Source: Bacteroidota bacterium
Lineage (GTDB): Bacteria; Bacteroidota; Bacteroidia; Chitinophagales; Chitinophagaceae
Assembly: GCA_018267545.1 (NCBI GenBank)
Contig: JAFDYG010000502.1
Coordinates: forward strand, 1-64,000
Direction of reading: 5' to 3'
DNA length: 64,000 nt
In this document: positions 8,073-15,506 of the stretch, piece by piece
How the letters are laid out: the number at the start of each line of letters is the position of its first letter
Numbering within the stretch: the first letter of the stretch is position 1
Notes under the pieces: generated by a model
Seen by the model: the letters and a program-made list of their open reading frames with translations, nothing else
The model's database searches: none
What the model was told of the DNA's origin: nothing
Position numbers and translations under genes: made by a program

Positions 8073-10525
8073 TACTCTGCTCGTAAAGTCTTCACCGGAT
8101 TCGCCCTCGCCGCCCTGATCGCCTGTAAACTTATCGTCAACAGCGTAATTCCCGCCGCTACCAACCAGGCCAGAACGAAAACCCACCAGCTCAGCTCCAC
8201 CCGATACGCAAAACCCTGCAACCACGAATGCATCCCCATCCAGGCCAACGGACAGGCAACCATCGCAGCGATCGTCACCAGCTTTAAAAAATCCTTCGAC
8301 AGCATCCCGATGATATTCATCCCGCTCGCACCAAGCACCTTCCGGATACTGATCTCCCTGATCCGCTGCTGTGTCGCATAAGCAGCCAGCCCCAGCAAAC
8401 CTATACACGCGATACAGATCGCCAGCGCCGAAAACACAGTAAATACACGCTGCAAAGTCTGCTCGGCCCGATATTGAGCCGCCAGGTTCTGGTCCAGGAA
8501 TGTATAATGAAACGGCTTTTCCGGAACCTGCTTCCGCCAGGCAGCCTCGATGCCTTTGATGGCCGCGGTAAAATCGTTCCCCCTTATCCGCACCGAAGTG
8601 ATCGGCGACACGTCCTGAAATCTTGCATTGCTCGAAAAGACCAGCGGCGAAATCGCCTGATGCAGCGTCTGAAAATGAAAGTCTTTTACTACACCAACCA
8701 CCGTATAAACATAAGGCGAATCCACAGCCGTCGGGTTCAAGGCGTTCCCCGTCGTCGTCATCCTCGTACCCACAACCGGCTCCTTCAGCCCAAGCGCCGC
8801 AACCGCCTTTTCATTCAGAACGATGCCGAGCGAATCGGTCGGATACTCCTTCGAAAACCACCTCCCCTCTTTCATCTCCAGTCCCAGGGTGGCCGCAAAC
8901 TGGTCATCCACGATCACTCCCTTCGACGTCATAGAAGCCCTTGCTCCGATAGGCTGCCAAACAATCCCAAAGAAACCTCCACTGCCAGGCATCGTCGACG
9001 CACCACTTACTTTTTCTACACCCGCGATTGCCTTTACTTCATTCAAAAACGCCCTCGTCTTAACATCCAGCAGATCGGTTCGCTGGATTTCGATGATATG
9101 GTCTTTTTGAAAGCCCAGCTTATCTCCCAGCATATACCCCATCTGCCGGTTCACGATAACGGTCGATATGATCAGGATGATCGAAATGGCAAACTGAAAA
9201 ACCACCAGCCCATTCCGAAGCACCGTTCCATATTTGGAAGACTTGAACTTCCCCTTCAGCACCTTGATCGGCTTGAACGAAGACAGGATAAAGGCAGGGT
9301 AAAGCCCCGCAATCCATCCAACCACAACTCCCAAAAGCAATAATGCCGGAACGGTGAAAGGACTCAAAAAGTCCATCGCGGATAGTTCCTTCCCCGTTAA
9401 CTTATTAAAGAAAGGTAATAATAGCAAAATCAACCCGATCGCCAGCACAATGCTCAACAGGCTCACCAGCACCGACTCGAGCAAAAACTGAAATATAAGA
9501 CTCCTCTTCTCCGAACCAAACGTCTTTCGAATCCCCACTTCCTTGGCCCTTTCCATCGAACGAGCGGTGGAAAGGTTGACGAAATTGATACAGGCAATCC
9601 CCAGGATAAACACGGCTATAACGCCAAAAATATACACGGCCCGCATGCTCCCATTCGGCCTCACCTCCGCCTCCATATCCGAGATCAGGTGAATCTTCGA
9701 CAAGGGCTGCAAAAAATAATGATAGCCGTTTCCAGCCGCAGTAAAAGCGGCGTAGCTCATCCCGAAATTCCTTTCGATCGCCCCAGACACATACTTCTCG
9801 ACCACATGCGGCAGCTTCGACTCCAGTACAACAGAAGAGGCATTCTCCTTCAACAAAAAATACGCCCAGGTAGAAAATCCCGTATAATTGGCCTGTCTCG
9901 CCCAATTGAAACTGTTCTGCGAAATCAAAATATTGAACGCCAAATGCGAATCCTCGGGCCAATCCTTACAAACCCCCGAAACCGTATACCGCTGCTTCCC
10001 ATCCGTTTCAAACCATTGCCCCAGCGCACCATCCACCGACCCATAATATTTCCTGGCCGTCCGCTCATCGATCACCGCCATATTGGGTTTCTGCAACGCC
10101 GTCACTACATCCCCCGTCAATAACCCCATACCAAACACTCGGAAAAAATTCGAATCCGCCACCAGCACATGCGACTCCTCGAACAGCTGCTCCCGCACCT
10201 TTATAAAGACATTATTATTTCCCCCGAAAGTCTGCACCCCCGTATAAGCCTCCACCTCAGGAAACTCCTTCTGCACCGCCGGCCCCACAGAAAACGGAAT
10301 CACCGCATAGGACGAAACATGCTCCGGATACTTCCGCTCCAAAACCATCCTATAAATCCGCTCTGACCTCGGCACAAACCGATCATACCCCAGCTCGCTC
10401 CTGATAAACAGCACGATCAGCAGACAAACCGCCATCCCCATCGCCAACCCCAAAATATTGATCAACGTAAAAGCCTTCCGCCGCAGAAGGCTACGCACCG
10501 CAACTTTGAAATAGTTTTTGAACAT
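8072..10525 (-). CDS. FtsX/MacB-type ABC transporter permease
   Basis: 817 residues from MFKNYFKVAVRSLLRRK at 10525; a frame from 10543 would overlap the antitoxin gene and is less likely. The layout is the duplicated form common in Bacteroidota: TM helix 1 (TLINILGLAMGMAVCLLIVL), a MacB-like periplasmic domain, three TM helices around residues 280-430 (YIFGVIAVFILGIACINFVNLSTARSMERAKEVGIRK), then a second copy starting LRNGLVVFQFAISIILI and ending with three helices containing RIREISIRKVLGAS. Such permeases drive efflux or mechanotransmission rather than uptake and need a separate ATPase, which is not in this window. The gene starts 10 bases after higA on the same strand, so it may be read from the higBA promoter. 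Confidence 0.9.
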   Translation of the reverse strand: MFKNYFKVAVRSLLRRKAFTLINILGLAMGMAVCLLIVLFIRSELGYDRFVPRSERIYRMVLERKYPEHVSSYAVIPFSVGPAVQKEFPEVEAYTGVQTFGGNNNVFIKVREQLFEESHVLVADSNFFRVFGMGLLTGDVVTALQKPNMAVIDERTARKYYGSVDGALGQWFETDGKQRYTVSGVCKDWPEDSHLAFNILISQNSFNWARQANYTGFSTWAYFLLKENASSVVLESKLPHVVEKYVSGAIERNFGMSYAAFTAAGNGYHYFLQPLSKIHLISDMEAEVRPNGSMRAVYIFGVIAVFILGIACINFVNLSTARSMERAKEVGIRKTFGSEKRSLIFQFLLESVLVSLLSIVLAIGLILLLLPFFNKLTGKELSAMDFLSPFTVPALLLLGVVVGWIAGLYPAFILSSFKPIKVLKGKFKSSKYGTVLRNGLVVFQFAISIILIISTVIVNRQMGYMLGDKLGFQKDHIIEIQRTDLLDVKTRAFLNEVKAIAGVEKVSGASTMPGSGGFFGIVWQPIGARASMTSKGVIVDDQFAATLGLEMKEGRWFSKEYPTDSLGIVLNEKAVAALGLKEPVVGTRMTTTGNALNPTAVDSPYVYTVVGVVKDFHFQTLHQAISPLVFSSNARFQDVSPITSVRIRGNDFTAAIKGIEAAWRKQVPEKPFHYTFLDQNLAAQYRAEQTLQRVFTVFSALAICIACIGLLGLAAYATQQRIREISIRKVLGASGMNIIGMLSKDFLKLVTIAAMVACPLAWMGMHSWLQGFAYRVELSWWVFVLAWLVAAGITLLTISLQAIRAARANPVKTLRAE

Positions 10526-10535
10526 ACTCCTAATT

Positions 10536-10928
10536 TTACGCATGATTTAGCAAAAAAGAGGCATCAATTCCAAGCTTTTGGTGTGCTGCCTTCAAAAAGG
10601 CCACATCAGGAGGCCGCTTGCCTGTTAAAACTTGCGACAGCTTCGATTCACTCAATCCCATAAGCTTAGCAAGTTCTTTTTGCTTTAATCTTCTCTCATA
10701 CATTTTAAACTCAATCATGCCTTCCAACGTAGTCGGAGGCTCTATAGTATAAACGCTTTTCTCATATGCCTGTGCTGCCTTGGCCAAACTACGCAGCTTA
10801 TCGGACTGACTTTTCGATAAATTATCTTCCCCTTTATTCATAAGGGTTAATATTTCATCCATAGCCCTTTTATACTGAACTTCAGTTTTTATCGGTCTAT
10901 TAGCCGCAGCAGTAACCTTCGATCCCAT
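10536..10928 (-). CDS. higA: HigA-type antitoxin, XRE helix-turn-helix
   Basis: 130 residues. The C-terminal half is a lambda-repressor-like HTH (RRLKQKELAKLMGLSESKLSQVLTGKRPPDVAFLKAAHQKLG, residues about 77-122 read with its linker). The N-terminal part is an extended region of the kind that wraps the toxin. It follows the HigB-like toxin by three bases, the toxin-first order typical of higBA. The protein should neutralise the toxin and repress the promoter with the palindrome at 11275-11297. The DNA is more AT-rich than the flanking genes, a sign of transfer. Confidence 0.85.
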   Translation of the reverse strand: MGSKVTAAANRPIKTEVQYKRAMDEILTLMNKGEDNLSKSQSDKLRSLAKAAQAYEKSVYTIEPPTTLEGMIEFKMYERRLKQKELAKLMGLSESKLSQVLTGKRPPDVAFLKAAHQKLGIDASFLLNHA

Positions 10929-10931
10929 AAT

Positions 10932-11237
10932 CTATTTTTTAAACTTTATTTTTGACGCATTTATCTTATCATATTCTGCATGAGTACCGACAAAAAGTAT
11001 ATAAACTGTTCTTACCCTAAACAGAATCAAAGCAATTAACCTGTACTTGTTTCCTTTGATATTGAAAACATACCTATCATTACCAACTGCATCTACCGAA
11101 TTAAAAACCACCCTCAATTCGTTGAAATTGCCAAAATCTCCCTTCTCAATAATGGTATACCAATTATTTAAGGGATCTTTTGAATCACTGAACCTATCGA
11201 TAAAGTCTTTGATCGTCTTATAGCTGATAACTACCAT
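10932..11237 (-). CDS. higB: HigB-type mRNA interferase toxin
   Basis: 101 residues, RelE/HigB fold. Typical signatures are the N-terminal VISYKTIKDFIDR, the central FNELRVVFNSVDAVGNDRYVFNIKGNKYRL, and the C-terminal RTVYILFVGTHAEYDKINA, where the His-x-x-Tyr-Asp segment is the catalytic end of the HigB family. Members cut mRNA on the ribosome. It is the first gene of the pair and is followed by the antitoxin; this supports a working type II toxin-antitoxin module, with no frameshift seen. The base composition is low in G+C compared with genes on both sides. Confidence 0.88.
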   Translation of the reverse strand: MVVISYKTIKDFIDRFSDSKDPLNNWYTIIEKGDFGNFNELRVVFNSVDAVGNDRYVFNIKGNKYRLIALILFRVRTVYILFVGTHAEYDKINASKIKFKK

Positions 11238-11254
11238 AAGATATGTACTCTACA

Positions 11255-11297
11255 CAAATTTAATATTTTAAAATAAAATTTCAAATTTTGAAATTTT
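11255..11297 (-). promoter_or_regulatory. higBA promoter with a perfect palindromic operator
   Basis: Minus strand: TTTG at 11285-11282 and TAAATTTG at 11262-11255 with 19 bases between them, an exact fit to the Bacteroidota promoter. The -33 element lies inside a perfect inverted repeat at 11275-11297, with arms AAAATTTCAAA and TTTGAAATTTT around a single central T. The higB start codon follows 17 bases after the -7 box. The arrangement fits repression by HigA or the HigBA complex blocking sigma-factor access. Confidence 0.7.
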
Positions 11298-11548
11298 CAC
11301 CCCAAGACCACCCTCCCCCAAACTCCCAAAATGTCCCTAAAAACATCCCAAATATTCCCTCCAAACAAGCCCAAATTACTAAAATATTTAGTAATTTTAT
11401 GAGGTCAACCCACTCCCACTTACTTCCCATTGCAGCAACCACCCCAAAATCCAAAAAATTGAGCCAGAAAAACTAAGAATCCGGCCCAAAAAAGGTAAGA
11501 ATTTGAGCCACTCAACAGGTTAAATATATTTAAATACTTTCTTTGATT
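11298..11548 (+). other. AT-rich, gene-free stretch between higBA and the next gene
   Basis: About 250 bases rich in A and C, with homopolymeric runs and short repeats of the CCAAA/AAAATC type. An open frame at 11288-11476 exists but its translation (Pro, Asn, Lys and Ser rich, no fold-like pattern) does not look like a protein. A short palindrome TTAAATATATTTAA ends the stretch. No tRNA, terminator or clear promoter was found. Confidence 0.5.
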
Positions 11549-12097
11549 ATGATGAGGGATGAACGGTACCAGTCGATTAAACCTTTGTTCTTAAAGAATA
11601 AAATCCAAACATTTCAGGACATTTTCACGGTCGTTCCAAAGTCCATTATAGCCTCCGATCTCGGAAAAGAAAACGATCGCTTCATGGAGCTCACCAACCA
11701 GGTCGGCTCATTCACCGTACAGGAAATAGTACTGATCGGCAGCTTCGGCAATCTCACCCTCTCCGAAATGTTTACCCTGATCGGCCGGGAATACCCCGCA
11801 GCACAGCCCAACAAAAACAAAGACATGCGCTACGAAATAGTCCGCACCAATTTCGACAACGAACGCATCCACACCTTCGGCGATATCTTCAACTACATCC
11901 CCATGTCACGCGTAGCGGAAGACATCCGGAAGAACCGCTCCCGGCTCTCCAAAGCCATCAAGACACAAATCAAAAATCTACCTCTCGAACCGCTCGTCAC
12001 CATCGGCGCCCTATGCAGCCTCACCGTCGATGAAACCCTTCGCCTGGTCGAAGCTCAATATCAACAACAAAAACAAACCATAACCATAGCCAAATAG
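11549..12097 (+). CDS. Unknown protein made of two tandem ~80-residue repeats
   Basis: 182 residues from the first ATG; the open frame reaches a TTG two codons earlier. I do not recognise a named family. The protein consists of two related units, residues about 6-82 and 94-171. Shared positions include RY at the start, TFxDIF, the Pro-x-Ser pair, AxD, a central Lys/Arg, VxIG, LTxxE and a closing Tyr. Each unit is predicted mostly helical from its hydrophobic spacing, and has no signal peptide or Cys/His cluster, so a cytoplasmic helical or HTH-like domain is plausible. It stands alone, followed by a strong terminator, next to the toxin-antitoxin patch. Confidence 0.75.
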   Translation: MMRDERYQSIKPLFLKNKIQTFQDIFTVVPKSIIASDLGKENDRFMELTNQVGSFTVQEIVLIGSFGNLTLSEMFTLIGREYPAAQPNKNKDMRYEIVRTNFDNERIHTFGDIFNYIPMSRVAEDIRKNRSRLSKAIKTQIKNLPLEPLVTIGALCSLTVDETLRLVEAQYQQQKQTITIAK

Positions 12098-12131
12098 ACC
12101 GATCCTTAGACCTTACTCAACCTTTCTGCCC

Positions 12132-12156
12132 AAAGCCCCGCATAAGCGGGGCTTTT
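12132..12156 (+). terminator. Rho-independent terminator
   Basis: Stem AAAGCCCCGC, loop ATAA, stem GCGGGGCTTT followed by T; ends the two-repeat gene 35 bases upstream. Confidence 0.85.
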
Positions 12157-12284
12157 CCATACCCAAAACTCCCAGAAAAACTAAAAACACCCCAGAAACC
12201 ATGATTTTAACCAAATTCACCCCATCCCGTATACGAAAACAATCTCAGCCACCGTTTTAAGGCCGCATTTATAATTACATTCTT

Positions 12285-12596
12285 ATGAAAACAACTATCT
12301 TTTCTTTCGTGTTTTTCCTTGGTACAATTACGACTACCCAGATCCACGCAGAGAACGCCCCTACGGTTACAACCCGTAACATTCTTTCTACTCAGCTGCC
12401 TGCAAAGCTGCTGTCTCCCATCAGAAAGAATCTGAACACCACCTGGATTACTGACCTGTACAAGCAGACCGTCAACGGAAAAGTGACTTACTACATCACG
12501 CTTGAAAGTGCAGATCAGAAGACCCGTCTCAGCGCGACTCCTGCTACCGGTTGGGTAAAGACAACCGTCGTTTCAAAAGACGTCGCAAGCCGTTAA
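12285..12596 (+). CDS. Small secreted protein of unknown function
   Basis: 103 residues with a signal peptide (MKTTIFSFVFFLGTITTTQIHA, cleavage after HAEN likely). The mature part of about 80 residues contains LPAKLLSPIRKNLNTTWIT and GKVTYYITLESADQKTRLS, a beta-rich pattern resembling the small periplasmic PepSY/BLIP-like proteins common in Bacteroidota; this likeness is weak. It is monocistronic with its own terminator. No catalytic residues stand out. Confidence 0.75.
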   Translation: MKTTIFSFVFFLGTITTTQIHAENAPTVTTRNILSTQLPAKLLSPIRKNLNTTWITDLYKQTVNGKVTYYITLESADQKTRLSATPATGWVKTTVVSKDVASR

Positions 12597-12637
12597 GCAG
12601 AAGCGAAACACAGCTAACTCCATATGAATGAATAAAT

Positions 12638-12663
12638 AGCCGGGTAACCCCCGGCTTTTTTTT
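12638..12663 (+). terminator. Rho-independent terminator
   Basis: AGCCGGG / CCCGGCT stem with a five-base loop (TAACC), followed by eight or more T. Terminates the small secreted protein gene. Confidence 0.85.
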
Positions 12664-12736
12664 CTCCATCGGCCGGTCCCTCCTTCCCATCGGCACCCCC
12701 GCCAATGCAAATTATCCCTACCTTGAGGCAAGCAAA

Positions 12737-13990
12737 ATGCGCTCGATGGAACCAAACACTGCACGCTGGGGCTTTCCCAAAAGAATCGCCATTCTTTTTC
12801 TGACCGTCTACTGCTTCTTCTTATTCTTCGATTTTACCAGCAGCGACGAAATCTTCCCTCCCCTTTTTTATAAGGTCATGAAGCCCTACATAGCTTTCTG
12901 GGACTGGTTCGTCATGTGGACAGGCAAGCACCTGCTCAACCTTCCCCCCATAACAGTGAAGCCTAACGGCAGCGGCGACACGACCTATAACTATGTCATG
13001 CAGCTCCTCTGGGTGGTCCTGGCGCTCGTAGCAGCCCTGACCTGGGCAGTCCTCGACAAAAAACGCCCCGCTTACAACCAGCTGTACCGCTGGCTCCGCA
13101 TCTGTATAAGATATTACTTCGCCTATACGCTCTTCACCTATGGCTTCGTCAAGGTCATAAAACTACAATTCCCCTATCCGAGCCTGTACAAGCTCGCAGA
13201 CCCCTTTGGCAATTCCTCCCCCATGGGTCTCGCCTGGTCCTTCATCGGCTACTCGAAAGGATACAACTGGTTTATCGGTGGGGCCGAATGCCTCGCGGGA
13301 GCCCTTCTGTTCTTCCGCCGCACTACATTTATCGGAGCCCTTCTCGCCTTTATCATCATGGCCAATGTCGCAGTGATGAACCTTTGCTATGACATTCCCG
13401 TCAAAGTCTTTTCCCTCAACCTCGTCTTCCTATCCATCATCCTCCTCGCACACGACTACGACCGGATCAAAGCCATGCTAATCAAACAACGCGCCATCCA
13501 AATAAACCAACGATGGGGCAGGATCCTGCAAGTCTCCCTAAAAGTCCTCTTCATTTTCCTGGCGTTCTACTACACGCTTGGTCGCGCCATCGGCTATCTA
13601 AGCCAGTACGGCGACGACATAGCCAAGCCCCCGTTATACGGCATCTACGACGTCGAGCAATACACCCGCAAAGGCAACACCGCCGATTCTGTTTCCTGGA
13701 AAAGACTGATCATCGCATTTCCCGAGCGCGCGCGCATCGTCAACCGCCTCGACACGATCATCCGCGCTACCTGTAAGGTGGATACTATCCATAATACGGC
13801 CACCTTCTCGACACCAAAAGAGAAAGAATATAAGCTAGCCTACACAAATCCAGACAAAGATCACCTATTGTTCACCGGCAGTATCTCCGGCGACAGCGTC
13901 AGTATCCTCATGCGCCGATACGACGTCAACAAGTTCCTGCTGAACAACCGCGGCTTCCACTGGGTCAACGAGTACCCGATGAACCGATAA
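12737..13990 (+). CDS. DoxX-like integral membrane protein
   Basis: 417 residues. Helices are visible at about 16-35 (IAILFLTVYCFFLFFDF), 92-110 (LLWVVLALVAALTWAVL), 130-150 (YYFAYTLFTYGFVKVIKLQFP), 185-200, 205-225 (FIGALLAFIIMANVAVMNLCYDIPVK), 230-245 and 275-290. The helices around ECLAGALLFFRRTTFIGALLA and the KLADPFGNSSPMGLAWSFIGYS loop resemble the DoxX/DoxD quinone-interacting membrane fold. The C-terminal 110 residues look soluble. The function is unknown. The gene ends inside the 3' end of the convergent serine hydrolase gene, with 26 bases shared. Confidence 0.7.
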   Translation: MRSMEPNTARWGFPKRIAILFLTVYCFFLFFDFTSSDEIFPPLFYKVMKPYIAFWDWFVMWTGKHLLNLPPITVKPNGSGDTTYNYVMQLLWVVLALVAALTWAVLDKKRPAYNQLYRWLRICIRYYFAYTLFTYGFVKVIKLQFPYPSLYKLADPFGNSSPMGLAWSFIGYSKGYNWFIGGAECLAGALLFFRRTTFIGALLAFIIMANVAVMNLCYDIPVKVFSLNLVFLSIILLAHDYDRIKAMLIKQRAIQINQRWGRILQVSLKVLFIFLAFYYTLGRAIGYLSQYGDDIAKPPLYGIYDVEQYTRKGNTADSVSWKRLIIAFPERARIVNRLDTIIRATCKVDTIHNTATFSTPKEKEYKLAYTNPDKDHLLFTGSISGDSVSILMRRYDVNKFLLNNRGFHWVNEYPMNR

Positions 13991-15479
13991 ATCGGATATG
14001 ATATTCCTGGATCAACGCCGGATTCTCCGGCGTCAGGGTAAACCGTATCTCGATATTCCCCTTCTCTCCTTCCAACACAAAGCTGCCCCGCAGATTATTG
14101 TCCGGCCGCATCTCTCCCACCCGAACGATCTTCCCCGCACGATCAAAAACTGCGACGGCCTCCTGCTTTAAAGACTCCACAAAATAATCCGCAAAGAAGT
14201 TCTCCGCAAAAATCCCCGACTTCTTCGCCCCCTCCCAGCTTGGCAATAAAGCAGTCAGCTCCTTCTTACGCTGCGACAAAATCTCCGCCCCCACCACCAC
14301 ATGCGGCTTCAAATGCGCCAGCGTAATAAGCGTATCCAACACACGCGCATTGACAATGGCCGTACTCGCATACGTCAGGTTGCTAAAGCTGATCACCCCC
14401 ACCCCATAATCGGTCAGCATCATCCAATTGCTCCCAAACCCCGGCAGTCCTCCCGTATGCCCCACCATCGTGTGCCCCTTACAGTCTTTAGACCAGCGCA
14501 GACCATAACCATAGGCCGTGCTGATCGGACAGGCAGGCCCGGAAGGACCATAGCTAAATCCCGTATTCAGCGTATTGAACGTCCAGGGCTGCTGCATTTC
14601 CCGGCAGGAGCTTCGCTTCAACGGCCCCTCTTCCTTCCCGCTCCGCGAAGGCCACGCCGCCAGCTGAAAAGCCGTATACTTCGCAAAGTCTTCCATCGTC
14701 GTAATCATCCCGCCCATCGCCCCATAAGCGCCGTCGTGCAGCATCGGCTGCTCTACCCAGCTACCGTCGATCCAGCGATAGCCATGCGCCAGCTGCGACT
14801 CCGGCACTTTACTATATTCCCAATAGGTATGATTCATTCCGAGCGGCTTCAATATATGCTCAGTAATATAGTCCTCGTATTTCTGCCCCGATACCTTCTG
14901 AACGATGTACCCCAGCAGCGTAAAACCCAGGTTGCTGTATTCATAGGCGATCCCAGGACTATTGGAGAAGCTGATACCCTTCCGGACCAGGGTCAATAGC
15001 TCCTCGTCACTATCCGCCAGCTGACGGTCCCCCCACGGATTGTCCTCGGGAAAACCCGCAGAATGACTCAGCAAGTGCCGGATCGTTATCGCCGGCGCAT
15101 CCGAAGCAGGCCCCGACTGCCCCTTCAGCTCCGGTATATAAAGCGACGCCGGGTCGTCGAGACGCAGCTTCCCGCCGTCCCGCAGCTGCAGGATCGCCAC
15201 AGAAACAAAGCTCTTCGTCATCGATGCAATACGAAAATCAGACTGCGCCGTAGCAGGAATTTTTTTGAAAGGCTCGCAGTACCCGACACTCCCCGTAAAT
15301 ACAAGCTTTCCACCGGCCACGATCCCATAGACAAAACCCGGGTAATGATTGGCCGCGGCATAATCCTTAAACAGTCCCTCGATTACCGGCAACGCAGCCG
15401 ACACATCCTGTGCCGATACCGCCGCCCCCGACCCCACAGTCAAAAAAGAAAGAAGAAGAAAAATATATAGTTTAGTCAT
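13965..15479 (-). CDS. Exported serine hydrolase, class C beta-lactamase fold
   Basis: 504 residues from MTKLYIFLLLSFLTVGSG, a signal peptide; the frame extends to 15500 without a better start. The three catalytic motifs of the family are present: SMTK with Ser86 and Lys89, YSN with Tyr181, and HTGG in the segment MVGHTGGLPGFGSN. A C-terminal domain of about 110 residues follows. Proteins of this type include D-aminopeptidases, esterases and penicillin-binding-protein relatives; true beta-lactamase activity is not implied. It acts in the periplasm or on the surface. Upstream on the same strand is the T9SS surface protein gene, 27 bases away. Confidence 0.88.
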   Translation of the reverse strand: MTKLYIFLLLSFLTVGSGAAVSAQDVSAALPVIEGLFKDYAAANHYPGFVYGIVAGGKLVFTGSVGYCEPFKKIPATAQSDFRIASMTKSFVSVAILQLRDGGKLRLDDPASLYIPELKGQSGPASDAPAITIRHLLSHSAGFPEDNPWGDRQLADSDEELLTLVRKGISFSNSPGIAYEYSNLGFTLLGYIVQKVSGQKYEDYITEHILKPLGMNHTYWEYSKVPESQLAHGYRWIDGSWVEQPMLHDGAYGAMGGMITTMEDFAKYTAFQLAAWPSRSGKEEGPLKRSSCREMQQPWTFNTLNTGFSYGPSGPACPISTAYGYGLRWSKDCKGHTMVGHTGGLPGFGSNWMMLTDYGVGVISFSNLTYASTAIVNARVLDTLITLAHLKPHVVVGAEILSQRKKELTALLPSWEGAKKSGIFAENFFADYFVESLKQEAVAVFDRAGKIVRVGEMRPDNNLRGSFVLEGEKGNIEIRFTLTPENPALIQEYHIRFIGSSGTR

Positions 15480-15506
15480 AGCCGAGCCACAGCCGTGCAT
15501 CGGCCC

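Noticed and set aside
11288..11476. 62-codon open frame in the AT-rich stretch
   Set aside because: Low-complexity Pro/Asn/Ser/Lys content, no hydrophobic core, overlaps the higBA operator.
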